Below are positions 33,904-45,434 of a stretch of 64,000 nucleotides of DNA, piece after piece; position 1 is the first letter of the stretch, and each line of letters opens with the position of its first letter. Source of the DNA: Amorphophallus konjac (Eukaryota > Streptophyta > Magnoliopsida > Alismatales > Araceae); the NCBI GenBank assembly GCA_022559845.1, contig CM040117.1, forward strand, positions 149,610,732 through 149,674,731. Direction: 5' to 3'. The notes under the pieces are model-generated. The model was not told the origin of the DNA, ran no database searches, and was given only the letters and a program-made list of their open reading frames with translations. The position numbers were made by a program, and so were the translations under genes.

Positions 33904-34527
33904 GAAGGTTTCTGCTCCTGAAAAGCTGCCGAAGCCACAAGGAAAAGGGTGAGGCCAGAGTGAGAAGAAGGAGAGGAGGAGCCATCCTGATCCATTCGTT
34001 GAGCGTACCTGAAAGAGAGAGAGTGATGAAGGAGAGGATGGTTTTCTGCTATGTTTTGTCTATGCTTCTTTAAGAAGCTACATTGTTTCTCCGTTCGATT
34101 GTCTTCGATATTTCTTTATGTCTTCAGTTGTTTGTTCTTAAATTCTGATACTCTGTTTTATCGTTCCCTCTAGGTGTAGAGGAAGAGAGGTGAATCCTCT
34201 GGGTTGCATTGATTCTCTCTGAATCAGATCAGAGGAAGGGAGGTGGTCTCCAAGGGTTGTTGTGTTCAGATAGTGAGGAGGCTATCTGAGTTGTTCCCTC
34301 CGGCTGTGGAGGAAGAGAGACAGCGTCTCTGAATTGCAGTGAGGGTGAGTCACTGCTGGGTTCCCTCTTATCTAAGAGGAAGGGAAAGTTATCTCCGGGT
34401 CAGGTCTTGGGGTGTGAGACCTGGGTTCAAGCTGTGTGTTCAGCGTCTGTAGGGATTTCGATCCCCAAGCTGTGGATCAGCATGTTGTTGGCAGACTGAG
34501 TCTGCGGTACGTTCTTGTGAAAGGAAG

Positions 34528-34586
34528 CCTCACTTGGCCTTGAGTGAGGGATGGACGTAAGTCTGCAGGTTGCAGACTTAACCATC
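34528..34586 (+). ncRNA. U5 two-hairpin element, SIR-b 5' LTR
   Basis: Stem CCTCACT/AGTGAGG (34528-34549). Then GATGG/CCATC encloses the ACGTA loop strand and the stem AGTCTGCA/TGCAGACT (34558-34576). It has the same architecture as in SIR-a, SIR-c and SIR-d with different bases in the stems. Confidence 0.6.
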
Positions 34587-34868
34587 TAAATCTCCTGTTC
34601 TCCGTGGTATGGTTGTGCGCATTTATCTTCCTTATGCTTTTGTCTGGCTTCATTAAGTAAATGTGAATGTTGATGATCGAAATCTTGGTCTGACTGCTCG
34701 CTAGGTGGTTGTGCATATGTGCTGATGAATTTTTGAGTGATTTATGTTCTGCGCTCGTGAATTACGTTATATTGGTTAAGGGTCCTGCCTCGACTCAGTC
34801 AAATATTTTTTAAACGGTGATCTATTCATCCCCTCCCCTTCTAGCTCACCGTCCTCCTGTCTAACAGT

Positions 34869-34880
34869 TGGTATCAGAGC
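34869..34880 (+). other. SIR-b primer-binding site
   Basis: TGGTATCAGAGC, initiator-Met tRNA type, two bases after the LTR. Confidence 0.92.
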
Positions 34881-34893
34881 GGGTTTACCCGAG

Positions 34894-37028
34894 ATGTGGT
34901 CCAACGACCAGGGTAATCCTGGAACCAGTGGTCCTCGCAGCTACATAGCTGAAGGACAGTCAATCTCCCGTCCCCCATATTTTGATGGTTCTAATTATTT
35001 CTTTTGGAAAAACAGGATGGAAGTTTTCATCCGATCTCAGAGCCACAAGCTGTGGAGAGTCATTACAACTGGACCTTATGATTTACCTCCGAATGAGGAG
35101 ATGTGGTCTGAAGAACAAGTCAAATTATCCGGACTGAACTGGTCGGCGCTCAACATCATCCAGTGCGCAGTTCACCCTGAAGAATATGCCCGAATTTCGG
35201 CGTGCAAGACAGCTAAGAAGATGTGGGATGAACTAGCGCTGATTTACGAGGGTACCTCTCAGGTCAGAGCTACCAAGGTAAACTACCTAACCTCTGAGTA
35301 TGAATTATTTAAGATGAAGTCAGAGGAGAGCGCGACTGATATGTACGCTAGGCTGTCACTGATCACAAACAGCCTCAAGGGGTTTGGAAAGGAAATATCT
35401 GAAGGGGATATAGTCAGGAAGATCTTGAGATCTTTGACTCCAGCGTGGCACACAAAGGCCACTGTGATAGAGGAATCGAAGGATTTAACAACCATGACTG
35501 TCACTGAACTCATAGGGTCTCTTATGACCTATGAGATGAATCTCAAGAAAACAGGAGAAGGAAGTGACAGAAAGGGCAAGAATGTTGCTCTTAAAGTTGA
35601 ACGACATAGTAGTAGCAGCAGCAGCAGCAGCAGTGGAGACTCTGATGAAATTCCAGACCTTGACAGGAGTGAAAAAGCTCTGCTCACACGACAGTTCAGG
35701 AAATTTCTGAAACTGAAGGGAAAATCATATGGGAGAAGAAGAAATTACTCATCAGGTAAATATCCAAACAATGGCAATGACAAGGATAGGAATGCTAAAG
35801 TGTGATGTGTTATCATTGCAGGAACTTTGGGCACATGAAGCAAGATTGCCCTGAGCTTCAGAAGAAAACACTGGATTACCATAAGAAAGGCTCCAAAGTG
35901 TACAAGAAAAAGCCAAAAGCTATGGTATGCACTTGGAGCGATGAAGAAGAAGACTCAGAGACTAACTCCTCAGGAAAGGAGACTGAAGGAGTATGTCTGA
36001 TGGCCGACGAGGAAAATGAGGTAATCAATCCCTTTGTGACTTACTCTATTGATGACTGGGAAGATAAGTATGGTGAACTGCTAGATATGTACAATGCCTT
36101 AGCTAAAGAACATAGAGTCACCAAACGCAAACTCAATGTGGTTAATGAAGAACAAGAACTCATCAAGACAGAAAATTCCAAACTGATAGCTGAATTAGCT
36201 CAAATGGAAAATGTAAGAAATGAGAACAATCTTGTTAAAAAGGAGCTTGAAAAACTAAGAAAACAGCTTGATGAAACCAATCAACATACTGAAGAAAACC
36301 TGAGACAAAATGACTTACTCAGGGAAGGGTATGAAGCTGTTAAAAGGGTCAATGATGAATTGCTGGAAAACAATATATGTCTGCGGAAGGAGTTGGAAGA
36401 TAAGAAGAAAACCCTTGAGAGGTTTGTTTTGGGAGAGAGTAATTTGAATGCTTTGTTAGGCACCAAAGTAAACTTTAACAGAGAGGGGTTGGGTTTCAAC
36501 CCAAGTAAGAAGGAAGCATTTGGGGTAAAAACCACTACTTTCTGCACTGAGAAAGGAAAAGAGAAACTGGACATTCCATCCAGTTCCAAAACTACTGAAC
36601 AACAGAAGAACATCCATAGACAACAGGCTGATTTTGGAAAAAATATCTTCAAGAAATTCAACAAGCCCACGCACCAGAAGCAAGGTGTTTGTCAATTCAA
36701 CAACTATGACTCTAATAAAAGAATGGGCTATTTTAAAAGAAACATGGGAACGTCTAACTACACACAGAATACTGACAATAAAATGCCTTCATCTAGACAG
36801 GTTAAAAATTATGGTCTGGCTGGGACCCAAACCTTTATCAACAGAAACTGGACACACCTTGAGAAACAAAAAGAAACAAATGAAATGCACATTAATAACA
36901 AAACTGTCAACTCTCAGCACAGAAAGAAAAAGGGGTTAAAACAGATCTGGATTCCCAAGACTGTGCTTAATGAATTGAACGGTATTTTTGGACCCAATTT
37001 ACCTTGGGTTCCAAAGCACACAACTTAA
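34894..37028 (+). pseudogene. gag: SIR-b gag (one frameshift)
   Basis: It starts 13 nt after the primer site. Residues 25-215 are the copia gag core (YFDGSNYFFWKNRMEVF). A Ser run encoded by agc repeats lies near residue 245. The frame shifts at about 35797-35802, just before the CCHC knuckle CYHCRNFGHMKQDC; the first frame ends at 35805 and the second is open from 35802. An acidic stretch, a long coiled coil and a Lys/Asn-rich C-terminus follow, ending LPWVPKHTT and TAA (37026-37028). The final stop is in frame with pol and lies 15 nt before a ttattgtgcag|gt splice-acceptor-like site (37041-37043). Confidence 0.88.
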
Positions 37029-40000
37029 ATTGTTATTGTGCAGGTGAGCCTAGCAGCCGAGAACAACAAGTGGTATCTCGACAGTGGCTGCTCGAGGCAC
37101 ATGACAGGGGATCAAAGAAAGTTCAGCAAGCTTGAATTGAAAGCAGGAGGGTCAGTTAAGTTTGGAGGTAAAAACAAAGGCCAAATCATTGGGACCGGAA
37201 CCATCGGTAAGAAAACCTCCAACTCTGTTGAGAAAGTCTTGTTGGTTGAAGGTCTGCAACACAATTTATTGAGTATTAGTCAGTTGTGTGACAAGGGTCA
37301 CAAGGTTCTTTTTGATGAGCATGCTTGCAAAATTTTAGAACCAAACTCCGATAAAATAAAGTTCATTGCAAATAGAGTCAATAATGTCTATATTGTGGAT
37401 CTTGATGCTGAGTCTGAGTCTAATCTGTGTCTCACTGCTGATTCAGAGAATAACATGTTTGACTGGCATAGGCGACTAGGCCATGCTAGCTTTAACACCT
37501 TGCATAAATTAGCTAAATTTAATTTAGTTAGAGGCATGCCTAGCTTAAAGTTCAAATCAGTTTCGAAGAATTGCGAGGCCTATACTCTAGGCAAGCAAAC
37601 TCGAGCTTCTTTTAAAATTAGGTCTGAGAGCTTGTCAACTAAGATCATGGAACACTTGCACATGGATCTATTTGGTCCTACTAGAACCCAGAGTCTAAAT
37701 GGTAAAGATTTGGTTTTGTCATTGTCGATGACTACTCTAGATTTGCATGGCTGTTTTTCTTGGCAAATAAGAGTGATGCTTTTCAAAAATTTGAACATTT
37801 TTTCAATAAGCAGAAACATGTAGGCCACAAGATCACTGTTATCCAATCAGATCATGGAGGAGAGTTTGAGAACTCCTCATTTTCTAGTTTTTGTGACAAA
37901 GAGGGACTGACTCACAAATTTTCTTCTCCCAGGACCCCAGAGCAGAATGGAATTGTGGAGAGAAGGAATCGATCAATAGTGGAAATGGCAAGAACACTAC
38001 TAATGGAGAGTCAGCTACCTAAGAGCTTTTGGGCAGAAGCGGCAAACACAGCCTGCTACATACTTAATAGAGCTTTGGTAAGACCCATACATAAGAAAAC
38101 ACCATATGAACTCCTGAAAGGTAAGAGGCCTAATGTCTCATATTTCAAAATTTTTGGTTCAAAATGCTTTATTCATAATAACAACAAGAGAGACTTAGAT
38201 AAATTCGATGCTAGAAGTATTCCAGGAATATTCCTAGGATACTCTGAAACATCTAGGGCCTTCAGGGTCTTTAATAAAACTGATAGGACTGTAGAGGAAA
38301 CCCCTCATGTTATTTTTGATGAAACAAAAATCTCTAGCAGTCTAAATGATGATAACAGGTCTACAAGTCATGATGGAGAGTTCCTGAATCAAATGCAAGA
38401 GGAGGAAGTACAACCGGCTGAAGAACCCACTGATCTGAACCCAGTAAGTACAGCCGAACAAGGTGAGTCCTCAACAAATGTCAGAGTTTTAAAAGACCAC
38501 CCTGTAACCAATATTATTGGTAGTCTTAATGATCCCCCTAGGACAAGATCTCATTTAGAAATGTTCAGAATCAGGACTTAATTGCTTTAGTTTCTCAAAT
38601 TGAGCCTAAGACCATTGAAGAAGCCTTAAGTGATGAGAATTGGGTAACTGCCATGTGTGAAGAACTAGGGCAATTTGATAGAAACAATGTCTGGGAACTT
38701 GTACCTAGACCTGAAAATTTCAATGTAATAGGAACAAAATGGGTTTTTAAGAACAAACTGAATGAAGAAGGTGTCATCTCTAGGAATAAAGCTAGACTTG
38801 TAGCTAAAGGCTACAGTCAGGAGTATGGAGTGGACTTTGATGAATCCTTTGCTCCAGTAGCTAGAATGGAGGCTATCAGAATTCTATTAGCATTTGCTTG
38901 TTCAAACAACATAAAACTTCAACAAATGGATGTTAAGAGTGCCTTCTTGAATGGAATTCTAAAAGAAGAAGTTTATGTTGAACAACCTCCTGGTTTTCAG
39001 TTTTCGACTAAACCTGATCAAGTTTTCAGGTTAAACAAAGCTCTTTATGGATTAAAGCAGGCTCCTCGGGCCTGGTATGAAAGGCTGACCAGTTTCTTAC
39101 TAAATAAAGGATATAACAGAGGTAAAGTTGACCAAACCTTATTCACTAAGAATTCAAGACAAGATCTCATCATAGTTCAGGTATATGTGGACGACATCAT
39201 CTTTGGATCAACAAATCCTGAACTGTGTAAAGAATTTTCACAGCTTATGTCAGCTGAATTTGAGATGAGCTTAGTTGGGGAACTGACTTATTTCCTTGGC
39301 TTGCAGATAAATCAGATGACAGATGGCTGTTTCTTCCACCAAACCAAGTACACGCTGGATATCCTAAAAAGGTTTGGGATGACTAACCTGAAGCAAATTT
39401 CCACCCCAATGAGCACAAGCATGACCCTTAATGCAGATGAGTCAGGTAAACAAGTGGATGAAAAACTCTACAGAGGTATGATCGGATCCCTCTTGTACCT
39501 AACTGCCTCTAGGCCAGACATACAATTCAGTGTTGGTTTATGTGCAAGATATCAGTCTAGGCCTACTGAACTACATGTGTCTGCTGTAAAAAGAATCTTT
39601 AGATATCTGTCTGCCACACATACATTAGGCTTATGGTATCCTGCTTCACGCACATTAGATTTAGTTGCATACACTGATGCAGACTTTGCTGGATGTAAGC
39701 TAGATAGGAAGAGCACCAGTGGCCACTGCCAATTCTTAGGAGGATGCCTAGTTTCTTGGAGTTCAAAGAAACAACATTCAGTGGCTCTTTCCACTGCTGA
39801 GGCTGAATACGTGGCTGCAAGCAGCTGTGGCACTCAGGTTATCTGGATCAAGCATCAACTCAGGATTACCAAGTAGAGACAGGTTGCACTCCCATCTTTT
39901 GTGATAACACTAGTGCCATAAACATTGCAAAGAATCCTGTTTTACACTCACGAACAAAACACATTGAAATCAGGCACCACTTTATCAGAAATGAAATTGC

Positions 40001-40123
40001 AAATAAAACATTTGAATTAATTCATGTTGGACTGCAGATCAAATTGCTGATATTTTTACAAAACCTCTAGATACTGAAAAATTTACTTCTTTGAGAAGAG
40101 AACTTGGTATTTACAAACTTTGA
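37029..40123 (+). pseudogene. pol: SIR-b pol: protease, integrase, reverse transcriptase, RNase H (four frameshifts)
   Basis: The protease has an intact WYLDSGCSRHMTGD. The GAG-pre-integrase zinc motif reads CEAY where SIR-a has CSAC, so one metal ligand is lost. Integrase retains SDHGGEFEN and [11 protein letters not shown]. Reverse transcriptase has [21 protein letters not shown] and YVDD. RNase H has [10 protein letters not shown] and ends in TGA at 40121-40123. Single missing bases shift the frame near 37704 (start of integrase), 38560 (between integrase and reverse transcriptase), 39863 and 40035 (RNase H). Every shift is a one-base loss. No internal nonsense substitution is seen in the correct frame. 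Confidence 0.9.
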
Positions 40124-41540
40124 CTGATTTGAGGCAATGAATTCTGGTTCATGTATTTCCATAATTTAGTGGTAGTTTTGTCATACTTTTTCTGGTGGGG
40201 GTCCCTATGTGAGGGGGAGCGGGTGTGTGCTTTGAGTAAAGTCAATTCTGCTTCTCTGCTATTTTCTGGGTAGAATGGAAGATAGAGCTACTAGAGAGGG
40301 GGAGCTTGACTAATTAGAAACGCTTGAAAGATGGGTGTTATTGCTGGATTAAATGTTAGAATTGATCTTGAATATTCCTCTTAATAGAACCTCATTCAAT
40401 TCCTACATTCTTAAGTTTGTGCAATTAAAATCCAGCTAGAATCCTCTTCTAGTAAGTCTTAAGAGGCTAAGACTAACCTTCACAAGTATATCCTCTTACT
40501 TTGTTGCATGACTCATGAACAAGCTAGACTTGTAAGAAATGGTTTCTGTTTATGAGGTTCTCATTGGACATCTTGATAAGACCTCTAATATTTGCCCTGG
40601 GTTTTGTCTTCAAACAACCCTTGTTGAGCTAGTTAAACTGATCTGTGCTTAAAACTGCATACTGAGAAACTAGGAATCCCATCAATGAAATGAGAATTTC
40701 CTATGTCATGAGGTATCAGTTCTCATAAACAAAATCAAAAGAAAGAAATACAATTCAAAATTATGCTTGGCAGAGCAATGATGACAATATGGTGAGTAAC
40801 TGGGGATTCTGGCCTCTGATCAAGGCGTCTCCTCATGTAACAACCAATGGTCACTATCTCTGTTCTCTAATTGAGAAGTGATGAGGCTCTCACACTGAGT
40901 AACTGAGGATGCTGGCCTCTGACCAAGGTGCATACTTAATGTCAAAAGTGTAACTGGCCAAATACACTCTATAACTATGCTTCTCTGCCTGGACTGTTTG
41001 TCCTCAATGCCTACAGGCTGTCTTAGTGGTTCAAACTCTTGTTGTCTCTTTGACAAGCCTTAACAGCTACCTCAGTCATACTTGTTGCCACTTGCTCTTC
41101 TCTCATAATCATAGTAAGTTGATAAACTTCAAGTTTATTCTGAATCTCTTTCTCTTACCAGAACTCCAAGATTCTTCACTGGACCTTACAGCCCCACTTA
41201 AGCATCTAAGATTTGACAATGAGTGTCTACTGTTGGAATCTTCTCCATCTTTTCTCATCAGTCCAGCGTCAACATCTCTCTTTCTCCTTGTTTTGATGAT
41301 GTCAAAGGGGGAGAAGGTTGAAAGAGTTAAAGGGGAGAAGGTTGAAAGGGGGAGTAAAGAGGTGATTTTGTAGCTAGCCAGTGGAAGGAAGGTTTTGGAA
41401 TGGTTTTTGGTAAAAGATGATGAGTGCTGTGAGTTCAGGCCTGTTCAGGCTTTGAGAGGTCACCATTGCTGCCTTTATTGAGAATGTTTTAAGTTGGTGT
41501 TTCTTCTTCACTGAATTTGACTCATGGTGTTGCCATCATC
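40124..41540 (+). other. SIR-b: noncoding 3' region with conserved modules
   Basis: No coding region. Purine-tract copies sit near 40212, 40295, 41304, 41330 and 41345. Module A lies at 40662-40711. Two copies of block B (gagtaactg...ggcctctga...aaggtg...aatgtcaaaagtgtaa) start at 40792 and 40894. The order matches SIR-a and SIR-c. Confidence 0.75.
40662..40711 (+). ncRNA. module A hairpin, SIR-b
   Basis: CTGAGAAACT, then stem TAGGAA/TTCCTA with an inner CAT/ATG and loop CAATGAA, then TGTCATGA. The flanks match SIR-a and SIR-c, while the stem bases differ but still pair. Confidence 0.55.
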
Positions 41541-41554
41541 AAAAAGGGGGAGAT
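41541..41554 (+). other. SIR-b polypurine tract
   Basis: aaaaagggggagat, directly before the 3' LTR; identical core in SIR-a and SIR-c. Confidence 0.9.
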
Positions 41555-43573
41555 TGTTGCATCTCTGTAGTTTTGATGATGACTAACACTATGAATCAAA
41601 TTATTTTTATATAATTATCTTGATGCTCCTTGATGAATGATAAAGATCCTGAATTGTCTAAATATTCTTAGGATCTAATGTTGTTGTCTTGCATGCACAT
41701 CTATGGATCAAATGCTTTTTCATCATGCTTTTCTGATTTAATGCTCCTCTATCATGTTCACCCATGAGCTCATACTTACTTGTCTTGTTTATATGGGTTC
41801 TGTGCATTTAGTGCGTTGACGCACTTGGCTGGCTGCGTAGACGCAATAGTGCGTCTTTCGCTTGCTGTTTTGTCCACTGCGTCGACGCTGTCACTGGATG
41901 CGTTGATGCATTGGCTTGGTGCCAAGGGCTTGAGCGTCTCGCATATGAAGTTGAGTCGACGCTGCACGATGGAAGGGTTGACGCATTGGCTTGGTGCCAA
42001 GGGCTTGAGCGTCTCGCATATGAAGTTGAGTCGACGCTGCACGATGGAAGCGTTGACGCATTGGCTTAGTGCCAAGGGCTTGAGCGTCTCGCCTATGAAG
42101 CTGAGTCGACGCTGTCACCTGAAGCGTTGACGCATTGGCTTGTTACCAAGAGATTGTGCGTCTCGCCCAAGGAGCTGAGGCGACGCTACACAATGGAAGC
42201 GTCGACGCCTTGAGTTTATGACCAAAGGTTCTTTTTGATCAACCACCAAGCAGAAGCGTCGACGCTGTCAACTGATGCGTTGACGCATTAGTGTATTTGG
42301 TCAAGGGACCTGTTCTCCATTATATCCATTACGTTAACGCCTTGGCTTTAGTGCGTTGACGCGTTCTTCTGTCCTTTGATAAGTCCCGTGCAATCTGTGT
42401 GAACAATTAATGACTTGAATATTTCTGAGATTGACTGAATGTTCTCTGAAACCTTACAGGGACTTAAAGACAAATTGGAACTTTATTCCAATCATGTGAG
42501 CACGTGATCCGAGGGAATAATCGTCTAACATGTCGCTCGGTTCACCTGGAAGCATGTCTTCGCGCGTGTCTCCCAAACCCTCACTCTCTCGTGAGGTTGG
42601 ATATATATATGAAGGTTTCTGCTCCTGAAAAGCTGCCGAAGCCACAAGGAAAAGGGTGAGGCCAGAGCGAGAAGAAGGAGAGGAGGAGCCATCCTGATCC
42701 ATTCGTTGAGCGTACCTGAAAGAGAGAGAGTGATGAAGGAGAGGATGGTTTTCTGCTATGTTTTGTCTATGCTTCTTTAAGAAGCTACATTGTTTCTCCG
42801 TTCGATTGTCTTCGATATTTCTTTATGTCTTCAGTTGTTTGTTCTTAAATTCGATACTCTGTTTTATCGTTCCCTCTAGGTGTAGAGGAAGAGAGGTGAA
42901 TCCTCTGGGTTGCATTGTGATTCTCTCTGAATCAGATCAGAGGAAGGGAGGTGGTCTCCGGGGTTGTTGTGTTCAGATAGTGAGGAGGCTATCTGAGTTG
43001 TTCCCTCCGACTGTGGAGGAAGAGAGACAGCGTCTCTGAATTGCAGTGAGGGTGAGTCACTGCTGGGTTCCCTCTTGTCTAAGAGGAAGGGAGAGTTATC
43101 TCCGGGTCAGGTCTTGGGGTGTGAGACCTGGGTTCAAGCTGTGTGTTCAGCGTCTGTAGGGATTTCGATCCCCAAGCTGTGGATCAGCGTGTTGTTGGCA
43201 GACTGAGTCTGCGGTTCGTTCTTGTGAAAGGAAGCCTCACTCGGCCTTGAGTGAGGGATGGACGTAAGTCTGCAGGTTGCAGACTGAACCATCTAAATCT
43301 CCTGTTCTCCGTGGTATGGTTGTGCGCATTTATCTTCCTTATGCTTTTGACCGGCTTCATTAAGTAAATGTGAATGTTGATGATCGAAATCTTGGTCTGA
43401 CTGCTCGCTAGGTGGTTGTGCATATGTGCTGATGAATTTTTGAGTGATTTATGTTCTGCGCTTGTGAATTACGTTATATTGGTTAAGGGTCCTGCCTCGA
43501 CTCAGTCCAATATTTTTTAAACGGTGATCTATTCATCCCCTCCCCTTCTAGCTCACCGTCCTCCTGTCTAACA
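41555..43573 (+). mobile_element. SIR-b: 3' LTR (2019 bp)
   Basis: Same ends and layout as the 5' LTR. It differs by scattered substitutions, by the copy composition of the 83-bp minisatellite (41880-42200) and by (AT)5 instead of (AT)8 at the TATA region. Confidence 0.92.
43235..43293 (+). ncRNA. U5 two-hairpin element, SIR-b 3' LTR
   Basis: Same as in the 5' LTR. The 3' strand of the internal loop reads GAA here, as in the other three families (TAA in the 5' LTR). Confidence 0.55.
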
Positions 43574-45106
43574 CCTCTCCCTCTGGTTCCTCTCCTCCAA
43601 CCTCAAGTTCTAGAGTGATTCTACCTTCTATCATCTCCTCTCAACCTCCGGTGATCGTCTGTGCCGCCGCCGCTGCCGTTCGTGCCGCCGTTGAGCCGCC
43701 TCTGCAGTTCTGTCTTCGTCCGACCACAGAAGCTTCCACGAATTGTCTGTCTCAGCCACGAGCATGGATGGATCTGAATTTTTTATGGTGTGTTCAGCCC
43801 TTGCATCTCAAGATCCACCTAAATTCTCACGCTAAAATTCCATCTTTTCGTATTTTTATATTTTCATCCAACCTGTCATCCCAGATCTGCCAGGTTTCTA
43901 TCTACAGTGATAGAACCTCTGAGTTCTCCCCCTCCGACCATCTTTTTGATTTTTCCAAACCCTCCCAATTTTACTGAGAGTTCTGTCCATCACCCCCTAC
44001 CTCCACAAATTTTCTTAATTTTTTATCAACCTTCTACCTATTTTTATAAATTCGTGTTCTTCCTCTGATACAGTGTTTTTAGTCAGATCACAGATCCGAC
44101 CACCCTCCACTTCCAAAATCATAAAAAATCACCACCACCTTTAAGTCCAGATCCAAAAATAGTCCGGGTTTCCTTGTTCGATTTCCTACAACCTTGCTGA
44201 AGAACACATCTTCAAATTCGGACATCTACGTCACGGTCAACGGCAATCAACAGGATAGTTCTCTGCAGATCTGAGTCTTCGATTACTGTACAACAGCAGC
44301 ATATAAAATTCACCAACACAAAGTAAAAATTTGGTGAATTTTGCTGAAGGCCACTAGATTGTAGTACTTCGAAGCAGCTTTCCAACGGCTCTGATCTCGT
44401 CGCATTCCGACACCGGTGCTGATCCCAGCGTCCGTTCTCGTCGGAGCGTGCGCTGAAATACGGAACCGGCAGATTTCCGATCGGTTTTTCCGACCGGTGC
44501 CGAACGGAGCCGCCCAGCCTCCGGCCGGCGAACCAACGTGCCGTCAGCCCGGGGAGCACTTCTCCAAGTGTCTCCACTACAGCGGTACCACCGGGTCCCA
44601 CACGGCCCCTCCGGACAGCACGTGGGCCCCACGGTCGTGAACACGCGTGTAGCCGAATCAACACCCGAAGCTGCCCGTCAACCCGAATTCGGTCCTCCCG
44701 GGCCCATTTGTATAGCCCTTTACCTCCCTGCGTGGAGTGGGCATGTTTCCATTGCTGTAATTATTGTGTGTTAAGTTTCCCAGGAGTACGAGTTTTCGGC
44801 CGGGTCCGTCTTCCCCACGCCGAGCGCGTGGAGGTATCGCCTTCGCTCCCTTACTTGGCATTTTGCTTAATTTCATATATGCTTGTTTATGCCGCTGCTA
44901 GAGAGCATGATAGGGTAATTAGCTCACTTTCTATTTATATCACCGCTACTGCGAGAGAGAGCGTTACCGTCCCGTGACCCGATCCGGGCACGAAAGAGAG
45001 AGCCGACCACCCTAGCTCTTGCCGGTTTCTCAACCGCGCACGTCCGACGCTTCCCTCGTTAAGGGACGATCGCGAGCTTGTCGTGTCCGTGTCTCATCCC
45101 GCATCA
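43574..45106 (+). mobile_element. GYP-2: 5' LTR, remaining part
   Basis: It continues the LTR after SIR-b (43574-43578 is the duplicated CCTCT) and ends GCATCA. It contains the stem CCACGC/GCGTGG near 44815-44831 and a block starting ccgtcccgtgacccgatcc near 44969 that is strongly conserved with GYP-0. Confidence 0.9.
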
Positions 45107-45109
45107 ATT

Positions 45110-45121
45110 TGGTATCAGAGC
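45110..45121 (+). other. GYP-2 primer-binding site
   Basis: TGGTATCAGAGC, initiator-Met tRNA type, three bases after the LTR end. Confidence 0.9.
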
Positions 45122-45434
45122 GAGTTGAGTCTAGGGTGTCCAAATCAAAAAAAAAGTGTCATTCATTAGTCATTTACGTCTAAGTCGTGTTTAGGGTCAT
45201 CATTGTTTTAAAACAAACAAAAAAAGTGTCTTTTTGCATTGCATCCCTTTACTCGGTATATCAAAAGGTGTTGTCCGAATGTTAGGCTACGCCTATCGGG
45301 AAGGCTGCACACTTGCGCGAGTGACCTTCGGGTCGATTACCTCCGCTGCGTACCACGTTTTGGTTAAGTCTAGGCGCATCATTTTGCATTAGTGTGTTTT
45401 GCTTTAGTCGGCGTCTTCTAGTCGGTGTGTTTGC
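45122..45434 (+). other. GYP-2 leader
   Basis: 313 bp of untranslated leader with A-rich runs. No upstream ORF of note and no strong recognised motif. Confidence 0.6.

Larger units (their letters stand above)
32842..34866 (+). mobile_element. SIR-b: 5' LTR (2025 bp)
   Basis: It starts TGTTGCATC and ends CTGTCTAACA. The U3 part carries about 20 gcgttgacgc, gcgtcgacgc or gagtcgacg motifs (33100-33660), partly in an 83-bp minisatellite with the core cttggtgccaagggcttgag. An (AT)8 TATA region lies at 33888-33903. The U5 part holds many small hairpins. Confidence 0.92.
32842..43573 (+). mobile_element. SIR-b: Ty1/copia Sirevirus-type element, 10.7 kb
   Basis: Complete from LTR to LTR, flanked by CCTCT (32837-32841 and 43574-43578), inserted in the 5' LTR of GYP-2. 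It has LTR, initiator-Met primer site, gag, pol, a 1.4-kb noncoding 3' region with repeated purine tracts, polypurine tract and LTR. There is no third ORF. The coding region is open except for one-base frameshifts. It belongs to the same lineage as SIR-a (same protease, integrase and reverse transcriptase motifs) but is clearly diverged in sequence. Confidence 0.92.
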
